Assembly (NCBI GenBank): GCA_019247695.1
Contig: JAFBAP010000053.1
Span: 1 to 58,813, forward strand
DNA length: 58,813 nt
Source: Verrucomicrobiota bacterium
GTDB lineage: Bacteria > Verrucomicrobiota > Verrucomicrobiia > Chthoniobacterales > JAFAMB01
Reading direction: 5' to 3'
This document shows, in pieces, positions 18,008 to 29,019 of the stretch. The position numbers were made by a program, and so were the translations under genes. The notes under the pieces are model-generated. The model saw only the letters and a list, made by a program, of their open reading frames with translations. It had not been told where the DNA came from and ran no database searches. Position 1 is the stretch's first letter, and every line of letters begins with the position of its first letter.

Positions 18008-18053
18008 GGCCGATTCCAGGCAGGTAAGCTGGTCGCACCCGCCCGGGGTTGCA

Positions 18054-19289
18054 ATGGCGATTTGCATCCGCTTCTATCCTTCGGTGATTTGCGTTTGGGT
18101 AAACAAGCGCGACTGGCGCCAACCGGGGCCGATCGTGAACGTCGGTCTGCGCAATGCGTACGCCCTTGCGGCGCTGGGGAAAGAAACTCACTTTTTTGTC
18201 GGTGCAGGACCGGCTTCCGAGACCGCCGGTGACCTGAAGGAATTCTATGGTCTGGATGCCAACCCGAACCTTCATATCCATCGGGTCGCGCGTACGGCGC
18301 TGCTCGCCCGGTGGGGGTTGCGCCCTGGTGAGACCAGCAGCGGCCCGATCTTTCGCCAGGCCGCCCGGTTTATCCGCACGTCAGTGAGCAACAATGCGGT
18401 GGTCGCGGTGATTACCCGGGAAGCTTCGTTCTTGCCGTACCTGGTTTGGCTCAAGGCATGGTGCGGCTCGCGCCTGCTTGGTTTCTATGAAGCTCATGAT
18501 TTTCATGGCGACCTTGCCTGGCGCCGCGCCCAGCGCTTGCCGGTCAGGAGCCAGGATGTACGCCAAAGCTGGCTGGAACGGTTATTTTTACCGTGGTTAG
18601 ACGGCGTGATCTGCATCACCGGCGCGCAACGGGACCTGTTTGCCGCCAGACAGAGCCGGTTGGCCATTTGCACGTTGCCGCTAGGCACCGACCCCGTTGA
18701 TGCGCCGCCTGTCGACCCCGAAACGCGCCGTGTCTTGCGACGGGCCGTCTACATCGGGCGCCTCTCCCGCGGCAAGGGCCGCGATCTGCTGCTGGCCGCG
18801 GCCCCGCAACTGGCGCGGGCCGGGATCAGACTGGCTTTCTGGGGCGGCAATTCCGAGCAGGCCGCCGCCCTGCAACGCCAGGCGGCCGATCAGGGCGTGG
18901 GCGCGTGGGTCGAAGTCATAAGTTCACGCCCGCCGGATGCGCTCGGCCGGGATCTGAGCGCGCGTGCCAGCGTCGGGCTGGCTCCGTTGGCCGATGACGC
19001 ATACAACCGTTACCTGACCTGCCCGGTGAAAGCGCTCGATTACCTGTCGCACAGTCTCCCGGTGGTCGCCAGCGACCTGCCTTCGACGCGAGAAGTGCTA
19101 GGTGATCAGGGCGCCGGCCGTTTCGTTCCGCCCGGCGATGCCGATACGCTCGCACGATCCATCATCGAACTGCTCGATGATGCCGCCGCCTACGCGGCCG
19201 CAACGCGCGCTGCGCACGCACGTGCCTGTGCGCTGGCCTGGCCCAAGCGCGGAGAACGACTGCTGGCCTTTATAGAATGCCAAAGATAA
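18054..19289 (+). CDS. GT4-like glycosyltransferase
   Basis: The 411-residue protein has the two-Rossmann layout of GT-B enzymes. The N-terminal half includes QPGPIVNVGLRNAYALAALG and GFYEAHDFHGDLAWRR. The C-terminal donor-binding half has AVYIGRLSRGKGRDLLLAAA, LAPLADDAYNRYLTCPVKALDYLSHSLPVVASDLPSTREVL, the usual GT4 nucleotide-sugar signature with Asp/Glu. It starts 46 bp from the divergent sugar dehydrogenase. An in-frame extension to 17703 would run antisense through that gene and is rejected. The stop TAA (19287-19289) lies within a palindromic repeat. The acceptor is unknown. Confidence 0.85.
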   Translation: MAICIRFYPSVICVWVNKRDWRQPGPIVNVGLRNAYALAALGKETHFFVGAGPASETAGDLKEFYGLDANPNLHIHRVARTALLARWGLRPGETSSGPIFRQAARFIRTSVSNNAVVAVITREASFLPYLVWLKAWCGSRLLGFYEAHDFHGDLAWRRAQRLPVRSQDVRQSWLERLFLPWLDGVICITGAQRDLFAARQSRLAICTLPLGTDPVDAPPVDPETRRVLRRAVYIGRLSRGKGRDLLLAAAPQLARAGIRLAFWGGNSEQAAALQRQAADQGVGAWVEVISSRPPDALGRDLSARASVGLAPLADDAYNRYLTCPVKALDYLSHSLPVVASDLPSTREVLGDQGAGRFVPPGDADTLARSIIELLDDAAAYAAATRAAHARACALAWPKRGERLLAFIECQR

Positions 19290-19516
19290 AATGCCACAAA
19301 TGACGGACTCCTACCTGCGGCATTCCCGGCCCCTTCGGCTCGTAGCGTCAGGGCAACGCTGCAAATGACGGAAGTAGGAGAGCACGCCACCGGCTGGCTT
19401 CTCTTCCATCTATGGCGTTCTTCCGCTTATAACATCTGCGGCATCCTAGACGTCCGTCATTTGTGGCATTTTTTTCACTTGTGGCATTTGTGGCATTTTA
19501 TCTTTGGCATTTTATA
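19271..19516. repeat. Palindromic element with 32-bp terminal inverted repeats (site E2)
   Basis: Arms at 19271-19302 and 19485-19516 are inverted copies matching at 31 of 32 positions, with AATGCCAAAGATAAAATGCC in the left arm. The interior has further TTTGTGGCATT copies. The whole 246-bp element sits between two convergent genes and contains the stop codons of both (19287-19289 plus strand, 19512-19514 minus strand). It contains no ORF of note and looks like a MITE or a bidirectional 3'-end element. Confidence 0.8.
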
Positions 19517-19973
19517 GGTCACCTCGGGTCCAGATCTCCGTGCGTCCGATGACGGAGAGAAGGACGTAACCGCGCACCTCCAAGGTGTTGGCTCCCGTCA
19601 ACTCCATGGTGCAGGAATAAGTCTTGCCGGATTTCGGATCGTAGATGGTTCCATGGTCCCATTTCCCGGCGCCAGCGGGGGTGAATCCGGTCATGAAGAC
19701 CATACCGATGATGGGGCGGCTGCGTTTGGCGGCGTCCGGGTTGTGGATATCCGTTTTGACCCTGCCGTCAGGGGCGAGCGGTTCGCGCAGCGCCACGATT
19801 TTCGCGTTCAGTTTTCCGGATTCTTCATAGATTTCGAATGCGCCGTCCTGGTTATGCCACCGGCCGGCGACGTCGGCCGTCCGGGTAGATTCGGACGCAC
19901 CTGCGATGATGGGTAGTCCGGCGAAACCGCACGCAAACGCCGCAAACAAAAGGCTGACGTAAAGACGGATCAT
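19512..19973 (-). CDS. DUF2147 exported protein
   Basis: The 153-residue protein has a signal peptide (MIRLYVSLLFAAFACGFAG) followed by a compact domain: GRWHNQDGAFEIYEESGKLNAKIV, then GMVFMTGFTPAGAGKWDHGTIYDPKSGKTYSC, then LEVRGYVLLSVIGRTEIWTR. This is the DUF2147 pattern; the function of the family is unknown, though members are often near envelope or stress genes. ATG 19973 is preferred over 20000 as it gives a standard signal peptide. The last codons and the stop are contributed by the E2 repeat. Confidence 0.82.
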   Translation of the reverse strand: MIRLYVSLLFAAFACGFAGLPIIAGASESTRTADVAGRWHNQDGAFEIYEESGKLNAKIVALREPLAPDGRVKTDIHNPDAAKRSRPIIGMVFMTGFTPAGAGKWDHGTIYDPKSGKTYSCTMELTGANTLEVRGYVLLSVIGRTEIWTRGDL

Positions 19974-20161
19974 ACTACGAGGTCGTGGCGACCTCGCCAA
20001 AAGTTACGTTTCAGTTCTGACCTATGGACGTTCGCTTTTTGAGCCGGTTGAGCAGAACGCAGCAAAAAAGATTGGCAGCGTCACGGGACCATCGTACGTA
20101 CGGGGGGTGCGAATCTTCTCGCTAAACCGTTTACCTTAATCCGGATCTCTTCCTTTCCCGC

Positions 20162-20881
20162 ATGAGCAGCGACCGTCCTGAGCCTAAAACAAACTGGCGT
20201 AACCTTTGTCCGAAAATAATTCTCGAAGGAACCCGGATGACCTATAAAACGGAGATTGCGTTCGGTCTGAACGAGCATCCCCGGTTTGTGGGGCCGCGCA
20301 AGTACCGTTACCATTCCCCAATCATCTCCGCGGAATGGGGGGGATTCCTGAACGCGCCCTGGGGTGAATGCCTTATCACCTTCAGCCCGGAACGTGAAAC
20401 GCTCGCCCTTGAGACGTACGAGCTGTGGTTGCAGCTTTTCGAGCATCAACCCTACCTTTCCTACATTGTCGACCGTTTCCATCTCTCGACCCAGGTCTAC
20501 CAGTGGCTCTACCGGCACCGGAAATACGACTTCACGGAATTGGAAGAACGCCTTTACCAGCTTGGGTTCCGCCTGGTCTTCTGCCATCGCGACCCGGATA
20601 CCTTTGTTGAGGCGCGGCGCGAGCGCCTCAAGGTCTCGGGCAACCCGAGCCAGTATGATGACCTAACCCTGATCATGCGCGAACAGGAGCTCCTGGCGAG
20701 TTACGCGGAGAAGAGCATCCTGCCGAAGTTTTACGTCGACATCACTGATGGCGACCTTCGATCCAAGATGGAAGCGATCGTGGGCTGGTATGAAGCGACC
20801 GGAGGCCTCACCGTGGATTGCGACCGGGTACGTCCGGTCGTGAACGAAAAGCTGCCCTCGGTCGTCGAGTCGGCGGCTTGA
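20162..20881 (+). CDS. Thymidylate-kinase-like P-loop protein with altered P-loop
   Basis: The 239-residue protein aligns in plan with dNMP/deoxynucleoside kinases: strand KIILEGTRMTYKTEIA in place of the P-loop, YIVDRFHLSTQVYQ resembling the DR-F/Y-S motif of thymidylate kinases, and LVFCHRDPDTFVEARRER resembling the lid region. The Walker A glycine before the lysine is replaced by tyrosine (Tyr28; GTRMTYKT, Lys29). Phosphate binding may therefore differ from that in true kinases. Kinase activity is uncertain. It is a stand-alone gene with no visible ribosome-binding site. Confidence 0.65.
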   Translation: MSSDRPEPKTNWRNLCPKIILEGTRMTYKTEIAFGLNEHPRFVGPRKYRYHSPIISAEWGGFLNAPWGECLITFSPERETLALETYELWLQLFEHQPYLSYIVDRFHLSTQVYQWLYRHRKYDFTELEERLYQLGFRLVFCHRDPDTFVEARRERLKVSGNPSQYDDLTLIMREQELLASYAEKSILPKFYVDITDGDLRSKMEAIVGWYEATGGLTVDCDRVRPVVNEKLPSVVESAA

Positions 20882-23735
<2,854 letters not shown>

Positions 23736-23738
23736 ACT

Positions 23739-23766
23739 TGACTTAGGGGGTGCAGTCTTTTATGGC
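23739..23766 (+). promoter_or_regulatory. Candidate sigma-70 promoter for pyrH
   Basis: TTGACT (23739-23743 region) is followed after about 17 nt by TATGGC, just upstream of the pyrH ATG at 23782. The -35 match is good and the -10 match is weak. It would give a leader of only about 10 nt. No Shine-Dalgarno sequence is visible, in keeping with a short leader. Confidence 0.3.
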
Positions 23767-23781
23767 GTTATAAATTTTTTC

Positions 23782-24525
23782 ATGTCCAATCTCAAAACGG
23801 CTCCCGGGCAGCCTAAATACCGCCGGATTGTTTTGAAAGTAAGCGGAGAAGCCCTTCGAGAACCGGGCAGTCACGAGACGATTTCCCCTGCCATCGTCAG
23901 CGACATCGCTCGTCAGATACAGGAAGTGCGCGATCTCGGTGTTGAAGTGGCCGTCGTGATCGGGGGCGGCAACATCTGGCGCGGCCTTGCCGCGAGTCAT
24001 CGCGGGATGGACCGCACCACCGCCGACTACATGGGGATGCTGGCTACCGTGATCAACGGCATGGCGCTCCAGAGCGCCCTCGAACAACTCGGGGTCGTCA
24101 CGCGGCTGCAAACGGCGATTGAAATGGCTAACGTCGCCGAACCCTTTATCCTGCGGCGGGCCATCCGCCACCTCGAATTGGGGCGCGTGGTCATCTTCGG
24201 CGCCGGCACCGGCAACCCGTTCTTCTCAACCGATACCACGGCGGCGTTGCGGGCCAGCGAGATTCGGGCTGAGGTGATCCTCAAGGCGACCAAAGTCGAC
24301 GGAATCTACGACAGCGATCCGAAGCTGAATCCCAATGCCCAGCGCTACGAGTGGGTTACCTACAGCGAAGCGCTCACCAAACGGCTCAAGGTCATGGATT
24401 CCACCGCGTTCAGCCTTTGCATGGACAACCGGGTGCCGATCATTGTGTTCGACATGGCCGTGCCCCATAATATCAGGCGCGTGGTTTGCGGCGAAAAAGT
24501 TGGGACCCTGGTAACCTCGGAATAA
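23782..24525 (+). CDS. pyrH: UMP kinase PyrH
   Basis: The 247-residue enzyme phosphorylates UMP to UDP in pyrimidine nucleotide synthesis. [11 protein letters not shown], then [13 protein letters not shown], then [22 protein letters not shown], then [25 protein letters not shown] and [15 protein letters not shown] are the signature blocks of the amino-acid-kinase fold UMP kinases. Met23782 is preferred: the in-frame extension back to 23710 lies in the end of ligA. It is followed by frr, the usual pyrH-frr order. Confidence 0.97.
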   Translation: MSNLKTAPGQPKYRRIVLKVSGEALREPGSHETISPAIVSDIARQIQEVRDLGVEVAVVIGGGNIWRGLAASHRGMDRTTADYMGMLATVINGMALQSALEQLGVVTRLQTAIEMANVAEPFILRRAIRHLELGRVVIFGAGTGNPFFSTDTTAALRASEIRAEVILKATKVDGIYDSDPKLNPNAQRYEWVTYSEALTKRLKVMDSTAFSLCMDNRVPIIVFDMAVPHNIRRVVCGEKVGTLVTSE

Positions 24526-24613
24526 GCGCCCGAAGGGATCGGATCGGAAACGCTCCGAACGTGCGGTGGCCCGTTGACGAGCCATTCGGCGTGCAGGTAC
24601 CCTTGAGACAAGT

Positions 24614-24619
24614 TTGTGG
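24614..24619 (+). promoter_or_regulatory. Shine-Dalgarno site of frr
   Basis: GTGGAGG lies 11 nt before ATG 24631. Because the alternative GTG start at 24616 would place this motif inside the coding region, it supports ATG 24631. It is one of few clear Shine-Dalgarno motifs in the window. Confidence 0.6.
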
Positions 24620-24630
24620 AGGCAGCAGTT

Positions 24631-25191
24631 ATGACTGGAGACGATATTTTGTTGGACACGGAGGAAGCGATGGAAAAGAGCACGGAGTACCTGCTTCACG
24701 AATTCGCTTCCTTGCGGACGGGGAAGGCCTCACCGGGGTTGGTGGAGAACCTTGACGTGTCTGCTTATGGCACGACGATGAAGCTGAAACAGTTGGCGCT
24801 GATCACCACGCCGGAACCACGCCTGCTTGTGATCCAGCCGTTTGATGCGAGCGTCACGCGCGACATCGAAAAGGCGATCAGCGAATCGAAGCTGGGCATC
24901 AACCCGGCCGTTGAAGGTAAACTTATTCGCCTGCGAATTCCGGAGCTTTCCGAGGAGCGCCGGAAGGATCTGGTCAAAGCTGCCCGCCACATGGCGGAAG
25001 AGGCCCGGGTTCGGGTCCGCGGCAGCCGGCGAGGCGCCATCGACCAGGTGAAGAAGCTGGAGAAAGATGGAAAGATCACTGAGGACGACCGGCGTCACCT
25101 TGAGCAGGAAATTCAAGAACTGACCGACAAGTACGTCAAGCAGATCGACTCTCACCTGGAAACGAAGGAAGTCGACATTATGAAGGTATGA
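24631..25191 (+). CDS. frr: Ribosome recycling factor
   Basis: The 186-residue protein, with EF-G, splits the post-termination ribosome. It shows the family pattern: EEAMEKSTEYLLHEFASLRTGKASPGLVENL, then YGTTMKLKQLALITTPEPRLLVIQPFD, the helix bundle with RIRIPELSEERRKDLVK-like sequence, and a C-terminal coiled helix to VDIMKV. Its TGA overlaps the ATG of the next gene (ATGA at 25188-25191), so that gene is probably translationally coupled. Confidence 0.97.
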   Translation: MTGDDILLDTEEAMEKSTEYLLHEFASLRTGKASPGLVENLDVSAYGTTMKLKQLALITTPEPRLLVIQPFDASVTRDIEKAISESKLGINPAVEGKLIRLRIPELSEERRKDLVKAARHMAEEARVRVRGSRRGAIDQVKKLEKDGKITEDDRRHLEQEIQELTDKYVKQIDSHLETKEVDIMKV

Positions 25192-25718
25192 AACTGGTCC
25201 CCTGCGCGGTCATTGCAGCCGCTTTGATCGTTGGCCCCGTAATTTTCGCCGCGCCACGGCCGGCCCCGGGACCGGCCAGGCAGGTTCCCCCCAGCAGCGT
25301 CGTCCGGCCCGCCCCGGAATTCGCCTGGAGCAGCGTGGCGGGTAAGGTCCGTCGCCTGCGCGACCTCCGGGGGCAACCGGTGGTCCTGGTTTTTGCAACC
25401 GGCCCGGCGGCAAAGGATTTCGCCCGGCAAGTCAAGCAGATCACCCGTCAGTATCGGCTTCTGGCGGCGCGTAACGCCGTGTTTTTTGTAGCCTTTACGA
25501 AAGAGACGGGGGTGATTACCCGCTCGGACGTGCCGTTTATCGTGTTGCCGGATCCCGAGTCAATCGCAGACGAATACCAGGTGGGCGACTTTGGCATCGC
25601 CATTATCGGCCCGGACGGCAACCTGGATTACGCAACGGACCGCGTCATTCCGGGCCAGCGAATTCTGGACGTCATCAATAATTCTTTTCAGGTCCAGGCT
25701 CAGCAGCGGCGAGGCTGA
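25188..25718 (+). CDS. Exported redoxin-like protein without catalytic cysteines
   Basis: The 176-residue protein has a signal peptide (MKLVPCAVIAAALIVGPVIFA) and a thioredoxin/peroxiredoxin-like core: GKVRRLRDLRGQPVVLVFATGP, then FARQVKQITRQYRLL, then VPFIVLPDPESIADEYQVGDFGIAIIGPDGNLDYA. The position of the catalytic cysteine in such proteins (after VLVFA) holds TGPAAKD, and the mature protein has no cysteine. It cannot act by thiol chemistry, so a binding or structural role is more likely. It overlaps frr by 4 nt. Confidence 0.65.
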   Translation: MKLVPCAVIAAALIVGPVIFAAPRPAPGPARQVPPSSVVRPAPEFAWSSVAGKVRRLRDLRGQPVVLVFATGPAAKDFARQVKQITRQYRLLAARNAVFFVAFTKETGVITRSDVPFIVLPDPESIADEYQVGDFGIAIIGPDGNLDYATDRVIPGQRILDVINNSFQVQAQQRRG

Positions 25719-25858
25719 GGCTGATAAGGCAAGGCAGGCCCTCAACGCCGTCACGACGCGGCGCCGGGTCATGGTCAACCGGTCAACCCTTAGGTCCTCG
25801 CCGTTGTTGACCCTGGCGGGGAAGGCTTCGATGGTTTCACGGCCAATCCGGCCAGAGT

Positions 25859-26842
25859 ATGGATACGCAGCATTACGCACGAATCAGTTTTTTCGTGAAT
25901 CCAGCAAGCGGCAACGTCGGACCGGAAAACCGGGCCCTGGTGGAAGGGCGGCTTCGTGCGCTGACGGACTCGCTTGAGGTGCATGAAGTTACGCCGGCGT
26001 CGAAGCTGGTGGCGGAAGCCAGAGCTGCGGCCGAGGGAGGCGCGGAGTTGGTGGTGGTGGCGGGCGGTGACGGTACCATCCGGGAGGTTGCCTCCGGGAT
26101 GGTAAACACCGGGGTGGCGCTCGGCATCCTGCCGCTTGGCACCTTCAACAACCTTGCCCTGAGCCTCGGTATTCCGCGTGAAATCGATCGCGCCTGCGAG
26201 ATTCTCGAGCGCGGGCACCCTCGCAAGATCGATGTCGGCCTGGCCAATGAGAAACATTTCTTTTTCGAAGCCGCCGGGGTGGGGGTTGACGCGGAACTTT
26301 TTCCGATTGGGGAACTGGTCAAGCAAGGCCGGTTCACCATGATCTTTCGAGCTATCCGCCTGGCTTTGAGGTACCGCCAGGCGGCGGTTTTGTTACGTTT
26401 TGACCGGTCTGTGAGCGAAGCTTACCAATCCTCGCGCCGCGGCTTGTCGCCCGTGCGCCACCGGCGCCGCCGGTTTCGCTCAAAAAGCCGTAACCGCATC
26501 CGGTTAAGGTGTTCGTTCCTGGCGGTTGCGAACGGCCCTTACTATGGCACGAATTTCGCCATCTGCCCTACCGCCAAGCTTGATGACGGGCTCTTTACCA
26601 TTGGGGTATTTCGAGACTTCAGCAAACGGGAGCTTGCCACCCACCTCTGGTCGATCAGCCGCGGCCGTTACCATTTCCATCCGAAGATGGAGATCTTCGA
26701 GGTGGAATCGTTCGAGGTGAATGCCCGACGGGCCTTGTTCGTCCATGTCGACGGCCTGCCGATCGGCACCACACCCGTCCGTTTTCGAGTATTGCGCGAG
26801 GCCCTGACGGTGATGGTGAAGGAGGGACCGAGCGTCGCATGA
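25859..26842 (+). CDS. Diacylglycerol-kinase-family lipid kinase
   Basis: The 327-residue protein belongs to the YegS/DgkB-like family that phosphorylates lipids such as diacylglycerol. FFVNPASGN opens the nucleotide domain, VVAGGDGTIREVASG (Gly69-Gly70-Asp71-Gly72) is the family signature, and LPLGTFNNLALSL follows. The C-terminal beta domain has VANGPYYGTNFAICP and HVDGLPIGTTPVRF. An Arg-rich stretch (about 190-217; RRGLSPVRHRRRRFRSK) interrupts the second domain where the family usually has a short loop. This could bind anionic phospholipid. Confidence 0.88.
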   Translation: MDTQHYARISFFVNPASGNVGPENRALVEGRLRALTDSLEVHEVTPASKLVAEARAAAEGGAELVVVAGGDGTIREVASGMVNTGVALGILPLGTFNNLALSLGIPREIDRACEILERGHPRKIDVGLANEKHFFFEAAGVGVDAELFPIGELVKQGRFTMIFRAIRLALRYRQAAVLLRFDRSVSEAYQSSRRGLSPVRHRRRRFRSKSRNRIRLRCSFLAVANGPYYGTNFAICPTAKLDDGLFTIGVFRDFSKRELATHLWSISRGRYHFHPKMEIFEVESFEVNARRALFVHVDGLPIGTTPVRFRVLREALTVMVKEGPSVA

Positions 26843-26960
26843 ATTCCTCAAAACAAAGGTCGCAGGCCGTTCTAAACCAAGGCCGCAGGCGGTTCTGCGG
26901 GCACGCGCGCCCAATTCGCACTTGATTTGATGCCCCGCCCGTCGAACATTGCCTGCTGCG

Positions 26961-28331
26961 ATGACTCTGACGGAGAAGATTTTAGCACGTGCAAGCGGGA
27001 AGGATCGCGTTGAGGCAGGCGATAACATTTGGGTTAACGTCGATATCCTTCTTACCCACGATGTTTGCGGTCCGGGCAGCATCGGTGTCTTTCAGCGCGA
27101 GTTCGGAAAGAACGCCAAGGTTTGGGATCCCAAAAAGATCGTCATTATTCCGGATCACTACATCTTTACCGCGGACCGGCTTTCCAACCGCAACGTGGAC
27201 ATCCTTCGGGAGTTCGCCAAGCAACAGGGACTACCCTATTTTTACGACGTCATCGATGACCCGAACGGCCAGTGGAAGTTTGATCCTGCGCGGGGCCAGG
27301 TCCGGCGCCAGTACGGTTCGCGTTACCAAGGCGTTTGCCACACGGCGCTGCCGCGGTTAGGCCATGCCCGGCCCGGTGAAGTGCTGTTCGGCACCGACTC
27401 ACATACCTGCATGGCCGGGGCGTTCGGCGAATTTGCGACCGGTATCGGCAACACCGACGCGGGTTTCATCCTTGGCACGGGCAAGCTGCTCGTCAAGGTG
27501 CCCGACACGATGCGCTTCTACCTGGAAGGCGAGTTGCCGCCGGGCGTGATGGCCAAGGATGTGATTCTTAACGTGATCGGCGACATCGGTTTTGACGGGG
27601 CCACTTACCGGGCGATGCAATGGGAAGGACCCGGCGCATCGGCGTTGACCATGGATGACCGGATGACGATTGCGAATATGGCCATCGAAGCCGGAGGTAA
27701 AAACGGCATCTTTCCGGCAGACGAGAAAACCTTTGCCTACGTCAACGAGCGGCTTCGTGCCAACGGCACCAAAGCGGATTATGACCCGGCGGAGCTTGAC
27801 CGTGACCAGAAGTTTATCTTCGACAAGGTTTACGACCTGTCCAAGCTGGAGCCCACGGTGGCGATGCACCCGAATCCGGGTAATCGCGCCCTGGCGAAAG
27901 AACTGGGTCAAGTCCGGTTGGACCGGGCTTACATCGGCTCCTGCACCGGCGGAAAGACGAGCGATTTCGTGGCGTTCGCCGAAGTGGTGCGGGGCAGGCA
28001 CGTCAAGATCGACACGTTCGGGGTGCCGGCTACCTCGGATGTGGTCCACGAGTTGAAGACGCTCCGGATGGATTCGGCTTCAGTCTGGGATGTATTGGTC
28101 GATGCAGGTGTTATGATGACGGAGAACGCCTCCTGCGCTGCCTGTCTGGGTGGCCCGTCTGATACCTTCGGCCGGCTGAATGCGCCTCTGACCTGCATCA
28201 GCGCCACCAACCGGAATTTCCCGGGCCGTATGGGCAGCAAGGAATCGAAGGTGTTTCTGGCCAGCCCGTATACGGTGGCCGCTTCGGCGCTGACCGGGCA
28301 CGTTACCGATCCGCGCGAGTTTCTGAATTGA
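26961..28331 (+). CDS. leuC: 3-isopropylmalate dehydratase large subunit (archaeal-type LeuC)
   Basis: The 456-residue protein is an aconitase-fold [4Fe-4S] dehydratase, which with LeuD isomerises isopropylmalate in leucine synthesis. LFGTDSHTCMAGAFGEFATGIGNTDAGF, then GSCTGGKTSDF (Cys328), and ASCAACLGG (Cys392, Cys395) supply substrate and cluster motifs. The sequence is closer to the archaeal/Thermotoga-type large subunit, so homoaconitase or methylmalate activity is possible. ATG 26961 is preferred to a TTG at 26949. It is separated from leuD by a lipoprotein gene. Confidence 0.92.
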   Translation: MTLTEKILARASGKDRVEAGDNIWVNVDILLTHDVCGPGSIGVFQREFGKNAKVWDPKKIVIIPDHYIFTADRLSNRNVDILREFAKQQGLPYFYDVIDDPNGQWKFDPARGQVRRQYGSRYQGVCHTALPRLGHARPGEVLFGTDSHTCMAGAFGEFATGIGNTDAGFILGTGKLLVKVPDTMRFYLEGELPPGVMAKDVILNVIGDIGFDGATYRAMQWEGPGASALTMDDRMTIANMAIEAGGKNGIFPADEKTFAYVNERLRANGTKADYDPAELDRDQKFIFDKVYDLSKLEPTVAMHPNPGNRALAKELGQVRLDRAYIGSCTGGKTSDFVAFAEVVRGRHVKIDTFGVPATSDVVHELKTLRMDSASVWDVLVDAGVMMTENASCAACLGGPSDTFGRLNAPLTCISATNRNFPGRMGSKESKVFLASPYTVAASALTGHVTDPREFLN

Positions 28332-28333
28332 AC

Positions 28334-29011
28334 ATGTTGTGGACGCCGATGTTGAAATGGCTTTTCCTCGGCGTCCTGTTGTTGGGTTTGGCCGGATTTG
28401 GTTGTGTTCACCGCCGGCCGCCTGATCCGCTGAAGGCGGCTGCCGCCGCGGCCGGCCCGGCGTTAGGTGACGATTTCAGGGCCACCAGACGCGGCGACGT
28501 TCCTCTGTACCGTTCGGGTCCTCGGCAAATGGCGATACCCGATACGCTGCTGCCCAAGGACACGCTGGTGCGGGTCGTGCGCACGCAGTTCGGTTACACC
28601 CTGGTGCAAACGGAGTCCGGGCTGCTCGGCTGGGTTGCCTCCGAGGATCTGGGCGCGCCGCCCGTCCTTCCGGCGGTTGCCGCCAGTGACGCAATGCCGC
28701 CATTGCCGGCCGGCGGGCCGGCGTCGGCCGTTAACCGGATCGACGCCCTCAATGCGAGGGCATCGGGGCAGGATACGCTTCCGGTCGGAGGCGCAGCCGG
28801 TGCCGGTTCGTCCCATCCGGAGACAAACGGCGACAGCGCGATCGTGGCGCGCTACCGCATTGACGCTCCTCCGGCGGCGGGGAACACCAACAAAGCGACG
28901 CACGCCGCCACACCTGCGGCTGCCGAGGCTACTAACAACCCGGCACCTTCGCCGGCAACGTCCGAGGCTGCCGGATCGGCATCCTCTCCCACTCCTGAAC
29001 CTTCGCCTTAG
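28334..29011 (+). CDS. SH3-domain lipoprotein inserted between leuC and leuD
   Basis: The 225-residue product begins with a signal peptide and lipobox (LAGFGC). It then carries a bacterial SH3-like segment (about 50-105; GDVPLYRSGPRQMAIPDTLLPKDTLVRVVRTQFGYTLVQTESGLLGWVASEDL) that typically binds peptidoglycan or protein. A long low-complexity Ala/Pro/Ser/Thr tail ends the protein. The first in-frame ATG lies 3 nt after the leuC stop; Met at 28349 is an alternative. Its place inside a leucine operon is odd and has no obvious metabolic meaning. Confidence 0.75.
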   Translation: MLWTPMLKWLFLGVLLLGLAGFGCVHRRPPDPLKAAAAAAGPALGDDFRATRRGDVPLYRSGPRQMAIPDTLLPKDTLVRVVRTQFGYTLVQTESGLLGWVASEDLGAPPVLPAVAASDAMPPLPAGGPASAVNRIDALNARASGQDTLPVGGAAGAGSSHPETNGDSAIVARYRIDAPPAAGNTNKATHAATPAAAEATNNPAPSPATSEAAGSASSPTPEPSP

Positions 29012-29019
29012 TTCTTTCT

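Noticed and set aside
17703-18053. Upstream extension of the glycosyltransferase
   Set aside because: It would overlap the divergent sugar dehydrogenase antisense by 300 nt and adds no conserved sequence.
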